Of a stretch of 41,263 nt of DNA, positions 1-8,559 are shown one piece after another. Position 1 is the first letter of the stretch; the number at the start of each line of letters is the position of its first letter. The position numbers and the translations under genes are program-made. This DNA comes from Propionibacteriaceae bacterium (GTDB taxonomy: Bacteria > Actinomycetota > Actinomycetes > Propionibacteriales > Propionibacteriaceae), in assembly GCA_030539405.1 (NCBI GenBank), contig JAUNSA010000005.1, positions 1 to 41,263 on the forward strand. The letters run 5' to 3'. The notes under the pieces are model-generated. The model was not told the origin of the DNA. It did not search any database and saw only the letters and a list, made by a program, of their open reading frames with translations.

Positions 1-1570
1 TGCCGGTGCCCTTGAACTCCTCGAAGATCACCTCGTCCATCTTCGAGCCGGTCTCCACCAGCGCCGTGGCGAGGATGGTCAGCGAACCGCCGTCCTCGAC
101 GTTGCGGGCGGCGCCGAAGAACTTCTTCGGCGGGTAGAGCGCGGCCGAATCGACGCCACCGGAGAGGATGCGGCCGGACGCCGGCGCCGCCAGGTTGTAG
201 GCGCGCGAGAGGCGGGTGATGCCGTCCAGGAGCACGACGACGTCGTGGCCCAGCTCGACCAGGCGCTTGGCGCGCTCGATGGCCAGCTCGGCGACCGTGG
301 TGTGGTCGTCGGCGGGGCGGTCGAAGGTGGACGCGATGACCTCACCCTTGACCGAACGCTGGAAGTCGGTGACCTCCTCGGGACGCTCGTCCACCAGCAC
401 GACCATGAGGTGCGCCTCGGGGTTGTTCTGCGAGATCGCGTTGGCGATGGACTGCATCACCATCGTCTTGCCCGCCTTGGGCGGGGACACGATGAGGCCG
501 CGCTGACCCTTGCCGATCGGGGCGACCAGGTCGATGATCCGGCCCGTCATGTTGGTGGGCGTCGTCTCGAGGCGGAACCGCTCCTGGGGGTAGAGCGGGG
601 TGAGCTTGTTGAACTCAGGCCGCCCCTTGGCCTGCTCGGGGTCGGTGCCGTTGATGGTCTCGACGCGGACGAGCGGGTTGTACTTCTGCCGCTCCCCCTC
701 ACGCTGGGCCCGCATCACGCCGGTCACGATGTCGCCCTTGCGCAGGTTCCACTTCTTCACCATGGACAGCGACACATAGGCGTCGGCCGGCCCGGGCAGG
801 TAGCCGCTGGTGCGGACGAAGGCGTAGTTGTCGAGGACGTCCAGGATGCCCTGGATCGGCGTGAGCACGTCGTCGTCGGAGACGGTCGGCTCGGCCTCCA
901 TGCGGCTCAGGTCCGGGCCCTGGCCGCGGTTGTTGCGCTGCCGGTTGTTGCGATCGCGGTCCCGGTTGCGGCGGCGACGGTTGCGGCGTCCGCCCTGGCC
1001 CTCGTCGTCGTAGTCGTTGCGCTGCTGGTTGCCCTGGTTGGACTGATTGGACTGGGTGTTCTGGCTGTTCTGGTTCTGCTGGGGGCGCTCCGCCTCGGCG
1101 GGCGCGGGGGCCGCCTGCCCCTCGCCGGCAGGGGCGGACGCCTCGGCGTCCCGATTGCGGTTGCGGTTGCGCCCGCGGCGGCCCGGCTCGGCCGCCAGGG
1201 CCTCCAGGCGCGCGGCCACGTCGTCCTTGCCCTGCGCGGAGTCTCCGGAGTCATCGCCCCCGGTCTGCTCCAGGGTCGGCTGGGAGTCCGGCGCGCCCTC
1301 GGGGCGTCCGGCCCGCCGACGGGGGCGCTGCGCGCCTTCGGAGGAGGAAGAAGCTGCACCCGCGGCGTCCGCCTGGGCGGCGGGGGCCGCCTGGGCCGGG
1401 GCTGCCTGGGCCGGGGCCGCCGGTGCCGATGAAGAACCGGCCGAGCCACCGCCCTGGGCCGAACGGATGGCGGCGACGAGCTCTGCCTTGCGCAGGCCGG
1501 CGGACTTCACGCCGAGCGAGCTGGCGACCTTCTTCAGGTCGGGCAGGAGCATCGAGTCGATGTTGGTCAC
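1..1570 (-). CDS. rho: Transcription termination factor Rho (3' end outside window)
   Basis: Rho is the hexameric RNA-dependent ATPase/helicase that terminates transcription. About 523 N-terminal residues are visible and the C-terminus lies beyond the left edge. The start is the GTG at 1570, preceded by GAGAGGATC. A Rho N-terminal (SAP-like) helical domain (residues 1-40) is followed by a long disordered actinobacterial insertion rich in Ala/Pro. It contains a Gln/Asn-rich tract (about 164-183) and an Arg/Asn-rich basic tract (about 190-215). The cold-shock-type RNA-binding domain follows, then the ATPase core with Walker A SPPKAGKT near residue 363 and the DERPEEVTD and [13 protein letters not shown] motifs. 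The gene lies 157 bp downstream of a GT87 gene. Identity is certain; the role of the insertion is inferred from related actinobacterial Rho proteins. Confidence 0.97.
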   Translation of the reverse strand, partial: MTNIDSMLLPDLKKVASSLGVKSAGLRKAELVAAIRSAQGGGSAGSSSAPAAPAQAAPAQAAPAAQADAAGAASSSSEGAQRPRRRAGRPEGAPDSQPTLEQTGGDDSGDSAQGKDDVAARLEALAAEPGRRGRNRNRNRDAEASAPAGEGQAAPAPAEAERPQQNQNSQNTQSNQSNQGNQQRNDYDDEGQGGRRNRRRRNRDRDRNNRQRNNRGQGPDLSRMEAEPTVSDDDVLTPIQGILDVLDNYAFVRTSGYLPGPADAYVSLSMVKKWNLRKGDIVTGVMRAQREGERQKYNPLVRVETINGTDPEQAKGRPEFNKLTPLYPQERFRLETTPTNMTGRIIDLVAPIGKGQRGLIVSPPKAGKTMVMQSIANAISQNNPEAHLMVVLVDERPEEVTDFQRSVKGEVIASTFDRPADDHTTVAELAIERAKRLVELGHDVVVLLDGITRLSRAYNLAAPASGRILSGGVDSAALYPPKKFFGAARNVEDGGSLTILATALVETGSKMDEVIFEEFKGTG

Positions 1571-1727
1571 GAAGATCCTCTCGTGTTCCCCGCACGGCAT
1601 GCGACCGGCCGGGGTGCGTCCCATGCAGGGGCCCGGTGGCCCGAGACGCCGAAGGTGGTGGAGCAGGTCATTGCCGGAGAACCCAGCCGCCCGACCTGTA
1701 CAGGCGATCACACACGCGGTGCGGGCA
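1571..1727 (-). promoter_or_regulatory. rho leader region
   Basis: This 157-bp gap between the GT87 gene and rho is the 5' leader of rho on the minus strand. A weak -10-like TAGTCT is visible near 1735-1730 (minus strand), with no good -35. The only strong signal is the ribosome site GAGAGGA just before the GTG start. I see no Rho-independent hairpin with a U tract. Autoregulation of rho through its leader is known in other bacteria, but nothing here demonstrates it. Confidence 0.3.
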
Positions 1728-2960
1728 TCAGACTAGCACGCCTTGATCCGCGTCTCGACGAGCGCGCCTGCCGCGCGTCGCCTCGACCCCGCACGCGAGA
1801 ACGAACACCAGGCCCGCCACCACCCCGAGGTTGACCACGACCTGCTGGCCCAGGGCATAGGTGGCCTCGACGCCGTCGCCGCCGGGGAGCTGCTTGAACG
1901 GCGCGGCCATCACCCACACGGCGTACAGCAGGCCGAACACGCGCAACCAGCGCGCCAGGTGCCGGTCCTGGAGCAGCACGACCGCGACCGGCACGATCCA
2001 CACGTAGTGGTGCGACCAACTGATCGGGGACGCCAGCAGGCTGGTGATGCCCGCCACGCAGATCGCCAACCGCTGCTCCCCCGCCCGGTGCACGACGGCG
2101 GCCGAGGCGATGCCGAGCACGGCCACGATCGCGCTGAGCACCAGCCCGCCCTGGCTGAGCTCACCGAAGACCCGCGCCCACGCCCCCATGATCGACTGGT
2201 TGGTGTGGAAGATGATGCCGGCGTTGATGCCCGAATCCCCCGAGGCCAGGCCACCCCAGTAGTGCAGGCTCCCGGCCGGCAGGACGAGGAACGCGAGCCC
2301 CGTCGCGGCCAGGAACGTGAAGAACGCGACCAGGCCGGGGCGTCGGCGTCCGGCGAAGAACAAGGTGGCCGCCACGGTCGCCGGCGTCAGCTTCACCGCG
2401 GTGGCGATGCCGACGAGGACGCCTTCGGGCAGGAAGCGCCGCGGGAGCACGCGGCGTCCGGGCATGGAATCGAGGACGGCCGCCCCGACCAGCAGGACGC
2501 CGAGCTGGCCGAAGCCGAGCGTCTCGCGCACCGGCTCGACGAACCACACCGCAGCGGTGGCCGCCAGCGACAGCACCCACCCCGACAACCCCAGGCGGTA
2601 CAGGATCGCCACCAGCAGACCGACGGTCAGGGCGATCCAGACGAGTTCGGCAGCGGTGAGGGGCAACAGCGCCAGCGGGATGGTGAACAGCGCGGCGAAC
2701 GGCGGGTAGATCCAGGGCAAGCCCTCGGCGGCGTAGAAGTCGCGGCCCTCCAGCAGCAGCGCGCCGGTCCGCCGGTAGACGTCGAGGTCGATCATGGCCG
2801 GCTCCCACGGCACGAAACTGCCACCGGGGATGGTCACCGCCGCGATCCACAACGACGAGAGCAGGGGTGGGAGGAGCACCAGCAGCGCCCGCAGCACCGC
2901 GGGTGCGGTGTAGGGGGCGCGCTCGGCGTCCGGACCGACCGGGTCAGCCCGCAGCGACAC
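1728..2960 (-). CDS. GT87 (DUF2029) polyprenyl-phosphate mannosyltransferase-like membrane protein
   Basis: This is a polytopic membrane glycosyltransferase of the GT-C class, GT87/DUF2029 family. Actinobacterial members such as PimE add alpha-1,2-mannose from polyprenyl-phosphate-mannose to lipoglycans outside the membrane. From the GTG at 2960 it has 410 residues and about ten hydrophobic segments. An early extracytoplasmic loop carries [11 protein letters not shown] (Asp58/Asp60), matching the catalytic Asp region of the family, followed by the [10 protein letters not shown] motif. A second GTG at 3005 is possible but would overlap thrH by 62 bp; both have poor ribosome sites. It overlaps the end of thrH by 17 bp, so it is probably in the same transcript. 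The exact acceptor cannot be read from sequence. Confidence 0.85.
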   Translation of the reverse strand: MSLRADPVGPDAERAPYTAPAVLRALLVLLPPLLSSLWIAAVTIPGGSFVPWEPAMIDLDVYRRTGALLLEGRDFYAAEGLPWIYPPFAALFTIPLALLPLTAAELVWIALTVGLLVAILYRLGLSGWVLSLAATAAVWFVEPVRETLGFGQLGVLLVGAAVLDSMPGRRVLPRRFLPEGVLVGIATAVKLTPATVAATLFFAGRRRPGLVAFFTFLAATGLAFLVLPAGSLHYWGGLASGDSGINAGIIFHTNQSIMGAWARVFGELSQGGLVLSAIVAVLGIASAAVVHRAGEQRLAICVAGITSLLASPISWSHHYVWIVPVAVVLLQDRHLARWLRVFGLLYAVWVMAAPFKQLPGGDGVEATYALGQQVVVNLGVVAGLVFVLACGVEATRGRRARRDADQGVLV

Positions 2961-3558
2961 GTTCGGCCGCCCGGAGGAACTCGGCGCGCAGCTCGTCGTA
3001 GTCACGGGCGACGGGGTACTGCCCGAACTCGGCCACGACGTTGTCGGGCGGGCAGAACAGGATGCCCGCTTCTGCCTGGCCCAGCATGCCGGTGTCGTTG
3101 TAGCTGTCGCCGGTGGCCACCACCTGCAGGTTCAGGGACTGGAAGGCGGCGACCGCCTTGGTCTTCTGGTCCGGCTGGCGCAGGTGGTAGGCGACGATGC
3201 GGTCGTCGGCCACCTCGAGGTTGTGGCACAGCAGCGTCGGATGGCCGAGCTGGGCCATCAGCGGCATGCCGAACTGGTAGAAGGTGTCGGACAGGATCAC
3301 GACCTGGAAGCGCTCGCGCAGCCAGTCGAGGAAGTCGGCGGCACCGGGCATCGGCCCCAACCCCGCGATGACCTCCTGGATCTGCGAGAGCGTGACGCCG
3401 TGCTCGTCCAGCACGCGCAGGCGGTGGGTCATGAGCTCGTCGTAGTCGGCGATGTCGCGCGTGGTGAGGCGCAGCTCGTCGATGCCGGTGCGCTCGGCGA
3501 CGTTGATCCAGATCTCCGGGACCAGGACGCCCTCCAGGTCGAGGCAGGCCACCAACAT
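2944..3558 (-). CDS. thrH: ThrH-type phosphoserine phosphatase / homoserine phosphotransferase
   Basis: This 204-residue HAD-superfamily enzyme closely follows the Pseudomonas ThrH pattern. The N-terminus carries the nucleophile loop CLDLEGVLVPEIW (Asp7), followed by TTRDIADYDELM, the motif II segment VILSDTF, and the motif IV segment ATGDSYNDTGML. Known ThrH removes phosphate from phosphoserine and can pass it to homoserine, giving O-phosphohomoserine for threonine synthesis. The ATG at 3558 lies one base after the hom stop codon, so translation is almost certainly coupled to hom. That position argues for a role in the threonine branch, possibly replacing ThrB. The alternative is a plain serine-pathway SerB-like phosphatase. 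Confidence 0.9.
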   Translation of the reverse strand: MLVACLDLEGVLVPEIWINVAERTGIDELRLTTRDIADYDELMTHRLRVLDEHGVTLSQIQEVIAGLGPMPGAADFLDWLRERFQVVILSDTFYQFGMPLMAQLGHPTLLCHNLEVADDRIVAYHLRQPDQKTKAVAAFQSLNLQVVATGDSYNDTGMLGQAEAGILFCPPDNVVAEFGQYPVARDYDELRAEFLRAAERVAAG

Positions 3559-3559
3559 G

Positions 3560-4861
3560 TCAGGCTCCTTCCACGCGCAGGACGCGCACGTCGCCGAGGA
3601 CGTCGCCGCCCTCGCGCAGCTCATCGACCACGGCGCGGACACTGCCGTCCGGGGCGCGGTGGGTGGTGATGCCGAGCCGTGCGCTGGCGTCCTCACCCGT
3701 GGTCTGCTCCTGCCGGACCGCCGCGATCGAGACGCCCCGGCGCGCCATGGCGTCCGCGACCCGCGACAGCACACCCGGCTCGTCCCGCACCGTCAGGGCG
3801 AGGTAGTACGCCGACACGACCGTCGCGGGGTCGGTGATGCCGGGGCGTGAGTAGGCGCTCTCCCCGTGCCCCGGGACGCCCCGAACGCGGTTGCGGGCCG
3901 CAGTGACCACGTCACCGAGCACGGCGGACGCGGTGGGCGAGCCACCGGCGCCGGGGCCCATGAACATCAGGCGGCCGGCGTTGACCGACTCGATGAACAC
4001 CGCGTTGTAGGCCCCCCTGATGCCGGCCAGCGGGTGCTCCACCGGCACCATCGTCGGGTGGACGCCGACGGCGACCGTCCCGTCCGGGGACACCGAGCAC
4101 TGGGCCAGCAGCTTGATCACGCAGCGCATGGACTCGGCGGCCTGCACGTCCTCGGCGGTGACCGAGGAGATGCCCTCGCAGGCAACGTCGGACAAGGTGA
4201 CGCGGGTGTGGAACGCCAGCGAGGCCAAGATCGCGGCCTTGGCGGCGGCGTCGTGACCCTCGACATCGGCGGTGGGATCGGCCTCGGCATAGCCCAGGCG
4301 CTGCGCATCGGCCAGGGCGTCGGCGAAGGTCACCCCCTGGGTGTGCATCTGGTCGAGGATGTAGTTCGTCGTCCCGTTCACGATGCCCTTGACGGCGGTG
4401 ACCTCATCGCCGACCAGCGACTCGCGCAGCGGGCGGATGATGGGGATGGCGCCCGCCACGGCGGCCTCGTAGTAGACGTCCACGTCGGCGGCGGCCGCGG
4501 CCTCGAAGATCTCCGCGCCGTGCTGGGCCAGGAGCGCCTTGTTGGCCGACACCACCGACTTGCCGGCCCCGATCGCGGCCAGCACGAGCTCGCGTGCCGG
4601 TGAGATGCCGCCGATGAGCTCGATGACCAGGTCCACGTCGTCGCGTTCCACCAGGGCCGCGAGGTCCTGGGTGAACAAGGAGGCGTCGATGCCGGGGCGC
4701 TCGACCTCGCGACGGACGCCGATCCCGGCCAGTTCCAGCGGACGTCCCACCCGGGCGCGCAGGTCGTCGGCCTGCGCGAGGAGGATGCGGGCGACCTGCG
4801 AGCCGACGACACCGCAGCCGAGCAGGGCCACGCGGACGGGCGCATCACCGAGGGTCATCAT
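3560..4861 (-). CDS. hom: Homoserine dehydrogenase
   Basis: This enzyme reduces aspartate semialdehyde to homoserine with NAD(P)H at the branch point to methionine and threonine. The protein has 433 residues, the usual length for the monofunctional Gram-positive form. The Rossmann motif GCGVVG is at residues 15-20, followed by SANKALLA and the signature GIVNGTTNYIL with the following GYAEADPTADVEGHDAAAK segment. An ACT regulatory domain occupies about residues 350-433 (YYLALTVRDEPGVLSRVADA), suggesting threonine feedback control. The start is the ATG pair at 4861/4858, and a GAGGAC ribosome site lies inside the end of lysA, 6 bp upstream. It forms an operon with lysA before it and thrH after it. 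Confidence 0.97.
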   Translation of the reverse strand: MMTLGDAPVRVALLGCGVVGSQVARILLAQADDLRARVGRPLELAGIGVRREVERPGIDASLFTQDLAALVERDDVDLVIELIGGISPARELVLAAIGAGKSVVSANKALLAQHGAEIFEAAAAADVDVYYEAAVAGAIPIIRPLRESLVGDEVTAVKGIVNGTTNYILDQMHTQGVTFADALADAQRLGYAEADPTADVEGHDAAAKAAILASLAFHTRVTLSDVACEGISSVTAEDVQAAESMRCVIKLLAQCSVSPDGTVAVGVHPTMVPVEHPLAGIRGAYNAVFIESVNAGRLMFMGPGAGGSPTASAVLGDVVTAARNRVRGVPGHGESAYSRPGITDPATVVSAYYLALTVRDEPGVLSRVADAMARRGVSIAAVRQEQTTGEDASARLGITTHRAPDGSVRAVVDELREGGDVLGDVRVLRVEGA

Positions 4862-4867
4862 GAAAGT

Positions 4868-6289
4868 TCAGTCCTCACAGCTGTCATCGAGTCCGGCGTC
4901 CAGCGCCAGCAGGTCGTCCAGGGTCTCCCGCCGGATCATCGTCGTGATCCTACCGTCCCGCACCGACACGACCGGCGGGCGGGGCGTGTGGTTGTAGTTG
5001 CTCGCCATCGAACGGCTGTAGGCCCCGGACGCGGGGACGGCCAGCACGTCGCCGATGCCGGTGTCGGCAGGGAGGAAGACGTCGCGGACGAGGATGTCGC
5101 CGCCCTCGCAGTGCAGCCCCACGACGCGCGACAGCACCGGGGACGCGGGACTGACGCGGTTCGCCAGCAGGGCGGAGTACTCGGCGGCGTACAGGGCCGG
5201 GCGGATGTTGTCGCTCATCCCCCCGTCGACCGAGACGTACCGGCGCTGCTGGCCACCGCCCAGCTCCACGTTCTTGGTGGTGCCGACCGTGTAGAGGGCG
5301 GTGCCGGCCGGGCCGGAGATGGACCGTCCGGGCTCGATCGACAGGATCGGCTTGTCGAGGCCGAAGGCCCGGCACTCGTGGTCGATGATCTCGTCCAGCC
5401 CGCGGGCGAGGTCCTGGGCAGTGGCCGGGGAGTCGTCGATGGTGTAGGCGATGCCGAACCCGCCACCGAGGTTCAGTTCGGGCAGCGTGACGCCGGTGGC
5501 CTCCTTGAACTGGCTCATCAGGCGCAGCGTCCGCCGGGCGGCCACCTCGAAGCCGTTGGTGTCGAAGATCTGGCTGCCGATGTGGGAGTGGATGCCGCGC
5601 AGGTCGAGGTTCGGGCTGCCGTAGCAGCGCACCAGGGCCACCAGCGCCTGCCCGCCCCCGATCGAGAAGCCGAACTTCTGGTCCTCGTGGGCGGTGGCGA
5701 TGTACTCGTGGGTGTGGGCCTCCACACCAGTGGTGACCCGGATCTGCACCGAGGCCGTCACGCCGAGCTCGGCCGTGAGCCGCTCCAGGCGGGAGATCTC
5801 GTCGGCCGAATCCACCACGATGCGGCCCACCCCCCGGGTGAGCGCGAGACGCAGGAGGGCGTCCGACTTGTTGTTGCCGTGCAGGCCGATGCGAGCCGGG
5901 TCGAAGCCGGCGCGCAGGGCCACCATCAGCTCCCCCATGCTGGCGACGTCGAGGTTCAGGTCGGCCTCGGCGATCCAGCGGGCGACGGCGCCGCACAGGA
6001 AGCTCTTGGAGGCGTAGTAGACCTTCCACCCCTCGAACGCCTGGCGCCAGGTGAGCGCGCGCCCACGGAAGTCGACCTCGTCGATCACATACGCCGGGCT
6101 CCCGACCTGCTCGATGATCTCGGTGACCGTGAGTCCGCCGATGCGCAGGGCACCGTCGTCGGACCGTGCGACCGTCCCGCTCCACAGCCCGTCGGCGAGC
6201 GTGTTCGCGTCGGTGGGCTTGACGAGCCAGTTCGGGGCGGCGGACACCGCGTCCGCGTGGATCGAACCGGCGACGTGCATGTGGGTCAT
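4868..6289 (-). CDS. lysA: Diaminopimelate decarboxylase
   Basis: This PLP enzyme (alanine-racemase fold type III) converts meso-diaminopimelate to lysine, the last step of lysine synthesis. The 473 residues include the PLP-binding lysine in YYASKSFL (Lys95), HSHIGSQI, the glycine-rich phosphate site LNLGGGFGIAY, EPGRSI, and the C-terminal active-site HCEGGDILVRD. The ATG at 6289 was chosen because the open frame further upstream runs through the antisense of the tRNA-Arg gene. The ribosome site is weak (GGGAAAC about 10 bases upstream). It is the first gene of the lysA-hom-thrH run and diverges from the tRNA gene; argS, the usual upstream neighbour in actinobacteria, is not here. Confidence 0.96.
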   Translation of the reverse strand: MTHMHVAGSIHADAVSAAPNWLVKPTDANTLADGLWSGTVARSDDGALRIGGLTVTEIIEQVGSPAYVIDEVDFRGRALTWRQAFEGWKVYYASKSFLCGAVARWIAEADLNLDVASMGELMVALRAGFDPARIGLHGNNKSDALLRLALTRGVGRIVVDSADEISRLERLTAELGVTASVQIRVTTGVEAHTHEYIATAHEDQKFGFSIGGGQALVALVRCYGSPNLDLRGIHSHIGSQIFDTNGFEVAARRTLRLMSQFKEATGVTLPELNLGGGFGIAYTIDDSPATAQDLARGLDEIIDHECRAFGLDKPILSIEPGRSISGPAGTALYTVGTTKNVELGGGQQRRYVSVDGGMSDNIRPALYAAEYSALLANRVSPASPVLSRVVGLHCEGGDILVRDVFLPADTGIGDVLAVPASGAYSRSMASNYNHTPRPPVVSVRDGRITTMIRRETLDDLLALDAGLDDSCED

Positions 6290-6390
6290 GGCGCCAGTTT
6301 CCCAGAGTCCCGGACGCCCGCCGTGGCGGTGTCCATGGTGGTGGGGCCTGCGTGAAGTGGTAGAGTCCTCCTCGGCCCTGATGGGGCCGG

Positions 6391-6462
6391 GCCCCCTTAG
6401 CTCAGGGGATAGAGCACCGCCCTCCGGAGGCGGGAGCGCAGGTTCGAATCCTGCAGGGGGCG
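6391..6462 (+). tRNA. tRNA-Arg (anticodon CCG)
   Basis: A full cloverleaf can be drawn. The acceptor arms are GCCCCCT (6391-6397) and AGGGGGC (6455-6461) with discriminator G6462. The D arm is GCTC/GAGC, the anticodon stem is CCGCC/GGCGG with loop CTCCGGA (anticodon CCG, reading CGG Arg codons), and the T arm is GCAGG-TTCGAAT-CCTGC. CCA is not encoded. A weak -10-like TAGAGT lies at 6361-6366. The integrase gene ends 35 bp downstream and faces it, which marks the 3' half of this tRNA as the likely prophage attachment site. Confidence 0.96.
6440..6462 (+). other. Probable attL (prophage junction in tRNA-Arg 3' end)
   Basis: The T arm and 3' acceptor arm of tRNA-Arg lie directly beside the integrase gene, the standard layout for tyrosine-integrase prophages that regenerate the tRNA 3' end. 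The core cannot be delimited because no second copy of this stretch was found up to 41263, so attR lies beyond the window. The span given is the part of the tRNA most often used; it is inference from layout. Confidence 0.55.
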
Positions 6463-6471
6463 CTGCGGTAA

Positions 6472-6505
6472 GCGGCCTAGTCAAACGCCAGTTTGGCTAG
6501 GCCGC
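6472..6505. terminator. Bidirectional hairpin between tRNA-Arg and integrase
   Basis: A 15-bp stem (GCGGCCTAGTCAAAC against GTTTGGCTAGGCCGC, one G-T wobble) closes a 4-base GCCA loop. It starts 10 bases after the tRNA and its right arm contains the integrase stop codon (TAG on the minus strand, 6499-6497). It can terminate both the tRNA transcript and the leftward integrase transcript. There is no long T tract. Confidence 0.7.
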
Positions 6506-7735
6506 CTCGCTGTCTCCGGGCGCCTGCGCGACGGGCATGGTCACCATTTGGTCACACGAGCCCGAGCCGATAGCCGCCTGATCGGCCGCCGTCGAGCCTG
6601 CGAGCCGCGCCGCTTCCATCGCGTCGGCGACGACGTCGAGCCGATCCGGGAACAAATGGCCGTACAAGTCGAGCGTCATGGTGGCCGACTTGTGGCCCAA
6701 CATCTGCTGGACGACCTTCACGTCCGCACCCGACGCAATCGCCAGCGACGCGGCCGTGTGCCGGAACTCGTGCGGGTGAAAGTGCCCCGTGAACACGGGC
6801 ACGTCGACGCCCCGGCGACGCCGGGTAACTTGCTTGCCCTCGGCGTCGAGCTTGGGCACACACAAGCCCAGCTCCTCGGCCGCATGGCTCAGCGCCCGAG
6901 CCCGGAACGTCGAGCCGCGCAACACCGCGCCCTGCGGGCCCGTGAACACGAGCGCGTCGGGAGCCTTGCCCATCACGTGCCCCTCCAACAACACGGCCAG
7001 GAACCGCGGCAACGGCACCTCGCGGCGTTCGTGCGTCTTCGTGGCGCCCCACACCATCACCCCGCGCACGGGGGTCACACTCTCCACGATCGACGCACGC
7101 CGCCGCTCGATGTCAACGTTCCGCACCCGCAGCGCGGCCGCCTCACCCCACCGGACGCCCGTGTATGCGAGGAAGTACACCAAGGTCGCCCACTCCGGGC
7201 CGACCTCGGCGGCCATGGCATCAACCTGCCCGTGCGACAGATACCGCTTCTCGGCCGCACGTACCCGCGGCAAACTGACGCCCGTGGCCGGGTTCTTGTG
7301 CAGCCGCCCCGCCTTGACCGCGTAGTCGAACATCTGCGACACCACCCGGTGCACCTTGCGGACCGTCGCGGGCGCCCGGTCAATCTCAGCGAGCCACGCC
7401 TGCAGCGCCTCATGGGTGACCGCCGACAACTTGACCGCCCCCCACCGTGGCCGCACCCACGCGTCGATGACGTCCGCGTACCGGTCACGCGTGGACTCGG
7501 CAAGGTTCACCTTCGACGCCAACCACTTGTCCGCCCATTCGCCGACCGTCACCGCCGACGCCTGGGGATCGACGAAGCTGCCCGTGTCCTTGGCCGTCTC
7601 GACGGTTCGGCCGAACCGGTCGGCGTCCCGCTTCAACCCGAACGTGCGCGACCTCGTGGTGCCCTCGGGCGTCCGATAACGGACACGCCATGAAACGGCA
7701 CCTTCGGCACCGACCCGCTTTTGCACGCTCGCCAT
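6497..7735 (-). CDS. int: Phage tyrosine integrase
   Basis: This site-specific recombinase integrates and, with excisionase, excises the prophage. The protein has 412 residues from the ATG at 7735, which is preceded by GAGAGGATC; a longer upstream reading has no ribosome site. Domain order is an N-terminal arm-binding domain (about 1-60), a SAM-like core-binding domain (about 63-145, TVGEWADKWL), and a catalytic domain. The catalytic residues visible are Arg195 in TGVRWGE, Lys232 in TKTHERR, His321 and Arg324 in HPHEFRHT, His347 in LGHKS and the nucleophile Tyr357 in LDLYGHL. All are intact. It faces the tRNA-Arg gene, the usual arrangement for tRNA-targeting integrases. Confidence 0.97.
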   Translation of the reverse strand: MASVQKRVGAEGAVSWRVRYRTPEGTTRSRTFGLKRDADRFGRTVETAKDTGSFVDPQASAVTVGEWADKWLASKVNLAESTRDRYADVIDAWVRPRWGAVKLSAVTHEALQAWLAEIDRAPATVRKVHRVVSQMFDYAVKAGRLHKNPATGVSLPRVRAAEKRYLSHGQVDAMAAEVGPEWATLVYFLAYTGVRWGEAAALRVRNVDIERRRASIVESVTPVRGVMVWGATKTHERREVPLPRFLAVLLEGHVMGKAPDALVFTGPQGAVLRGSTFRARALSHAAEELGLCVPKLDAEGKQVTRRRRGVDVPVFTGHFHPHEFRHTAASLAIASGADVKVVQQMLGHKSATMTLDLYGHLFPDRLDVVADAMEAARLAGSTAADQAAIGSGSCDQMVTMPVAQAPGDSEAA

Positions 7736-7772
7736 AGTGTGATCCTCTCGTGGTTGTTGCGGCTTGGCCGCT

Positions 7773-8204
7773 CTAGGACGCCCGGACGGGGTCCAAGGGG
7801 TGAAGGTGAGCGCGCTCACTGTCGTCGAGCGCGTCGAGCCGCGCGACCAGAATCTCCCGAGTGACCCACAACTCGAGGGCGGCTTCGTCGAGTGTCCGCG
7901 CCCACGCGAGCGCCCGGCCGATGGTGCCCAAGTCGGGCAGGAGCCGCCGCGCCGCCTCGGCGTTCACTGCCGCCTCGACGTTGGCCGGTTGGCCCTCCGT
8001 GTGGCCCCAGTCAACGTGAACAAGCTCGTGCGCGAGCGTGCAACGCCGCTCGCGTTGAGACAGACCACGGGCGAGCCAGATCGTGCGGGCGCCGTCCGTC
8101 ATGCCACGGACGCCGCGGGGAAGGTCCGCCCAAACCAGGTCAACACTCGGCCGCCCCGCGAGATCGGCCCAAGGGTCAGGCGGGATCGTCGGGGTGGGCA
8201 TCAT
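7773..8204 (-). CDS. ImmA/IrrE-family metallopeptidase
   Basis: This 143-residue protein has the zinc-protease motif HELVH (His59, Glu60, His63) in the context RCTLAHELVHVDWGH, which fits the ImmA/IrrE family. In known mobile elements such as ICEBs1, ImmA cleaves the adjacent XRE repressor to induce the element. The gene overlaps the end of the XRE repressor gene by 29 bp on the same strand, the classic immR-immA arrangement, so it is probably the anti-repressor protease. Two adjacent ATG codons (8204 and 8201) could start it; the ribosome site is weak, consistent with translational coupling to the repressor. Confidence 0.85.
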   Translation of the reverse strand: MMPTPTIPPDPWADLAGRPSVDLVWADLPRGVRGMTDGARTIWLARGLSQRERRCTLAHELVHVDWGHTEGQPANVEAAVNAEAARRLLPDLGTIGRALAWARTLDEAALELWVTREILVARLDALDDSERAHLHPLDPVRAS

Positions 8205-8502
8205 TGAAGCGCTCGAGGTCGGTGGGCTCGTCCGTCTTGTGGGCGGCTAGGTCGTAGTCGGCCCGCGCCGGGCTGTTCGCGTGCCGCACGGCGTCACGAA
8301 GCAACGCGGCCGGGTCGAGCCCGAGGGCGCGCGCGACAGCAACGAACACCTCGACAGCGAGGCCGGTCGACCCTTTAAGCGCGCGCTGCACGGTGCCGCG
8401 CCCGAGCTGGACCGCACGTTCCAGGTCGGTAACCGACCACCCGAGGCGTGCCCGTTGCGCGCGCAACTCGGCGGCGATGTAGCCCGTTACAGGCCCCGTC
8501 AT
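8176..8502 (-). CDS. XRE-family phage repressor (CI/ImmR-like)
   Basis: This 108-residue protein has a helix-turn-helix domain over about residues 9-65 (AELRAQRARLGWSVTDLERAVQLGRGTVQRAL) typical of XRE repressors. Its acidic C-terminal tail could be the substrate of the neighbouring metallopeptidase. It diverges from a Cro-like gene at 8597, and the intervening region holds a perfect palindrome, so it most likely keeps the prophage dormant. The ATG at 8502 was chosen; a GTG at 8517 would add five residues. Assignment as lysogeny repressor rests on position and fold. Confidence 0.8.
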   Translation of the reverse strand: MTGPVTGYIAAELRAQRARLGWSVTDLERAVQLGRGTVQRALKGSTGLAVEVFVAVARALGLDPAALLRDAVRHANSPARADYDLAAHKTDEPTDLERFNDAHPDDPA

Positions 8503-8559
8503 TGATTGGCTTCCCACGTCCGCAAGCGTACCGGATTGGGGACACTCGGGCTAGGTGTG

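Noticed and set aside
245-1432. Open frame of 395 codons on the plus strand opposite rho
   Set aside because: It is antisense to the certain rho gene, has a low-complexity Ala/Val/Gly/Leu composition and no ribosome site; it arises from GC-rich codon structure.
6290-6484. Upstream extension of lysA to 6484
   Set aside because: The extension reads through the antisense of tRNA-Arg and the terminator; the N-terminus begins with non-family sequence, so the ATG at 6289 is preferred.
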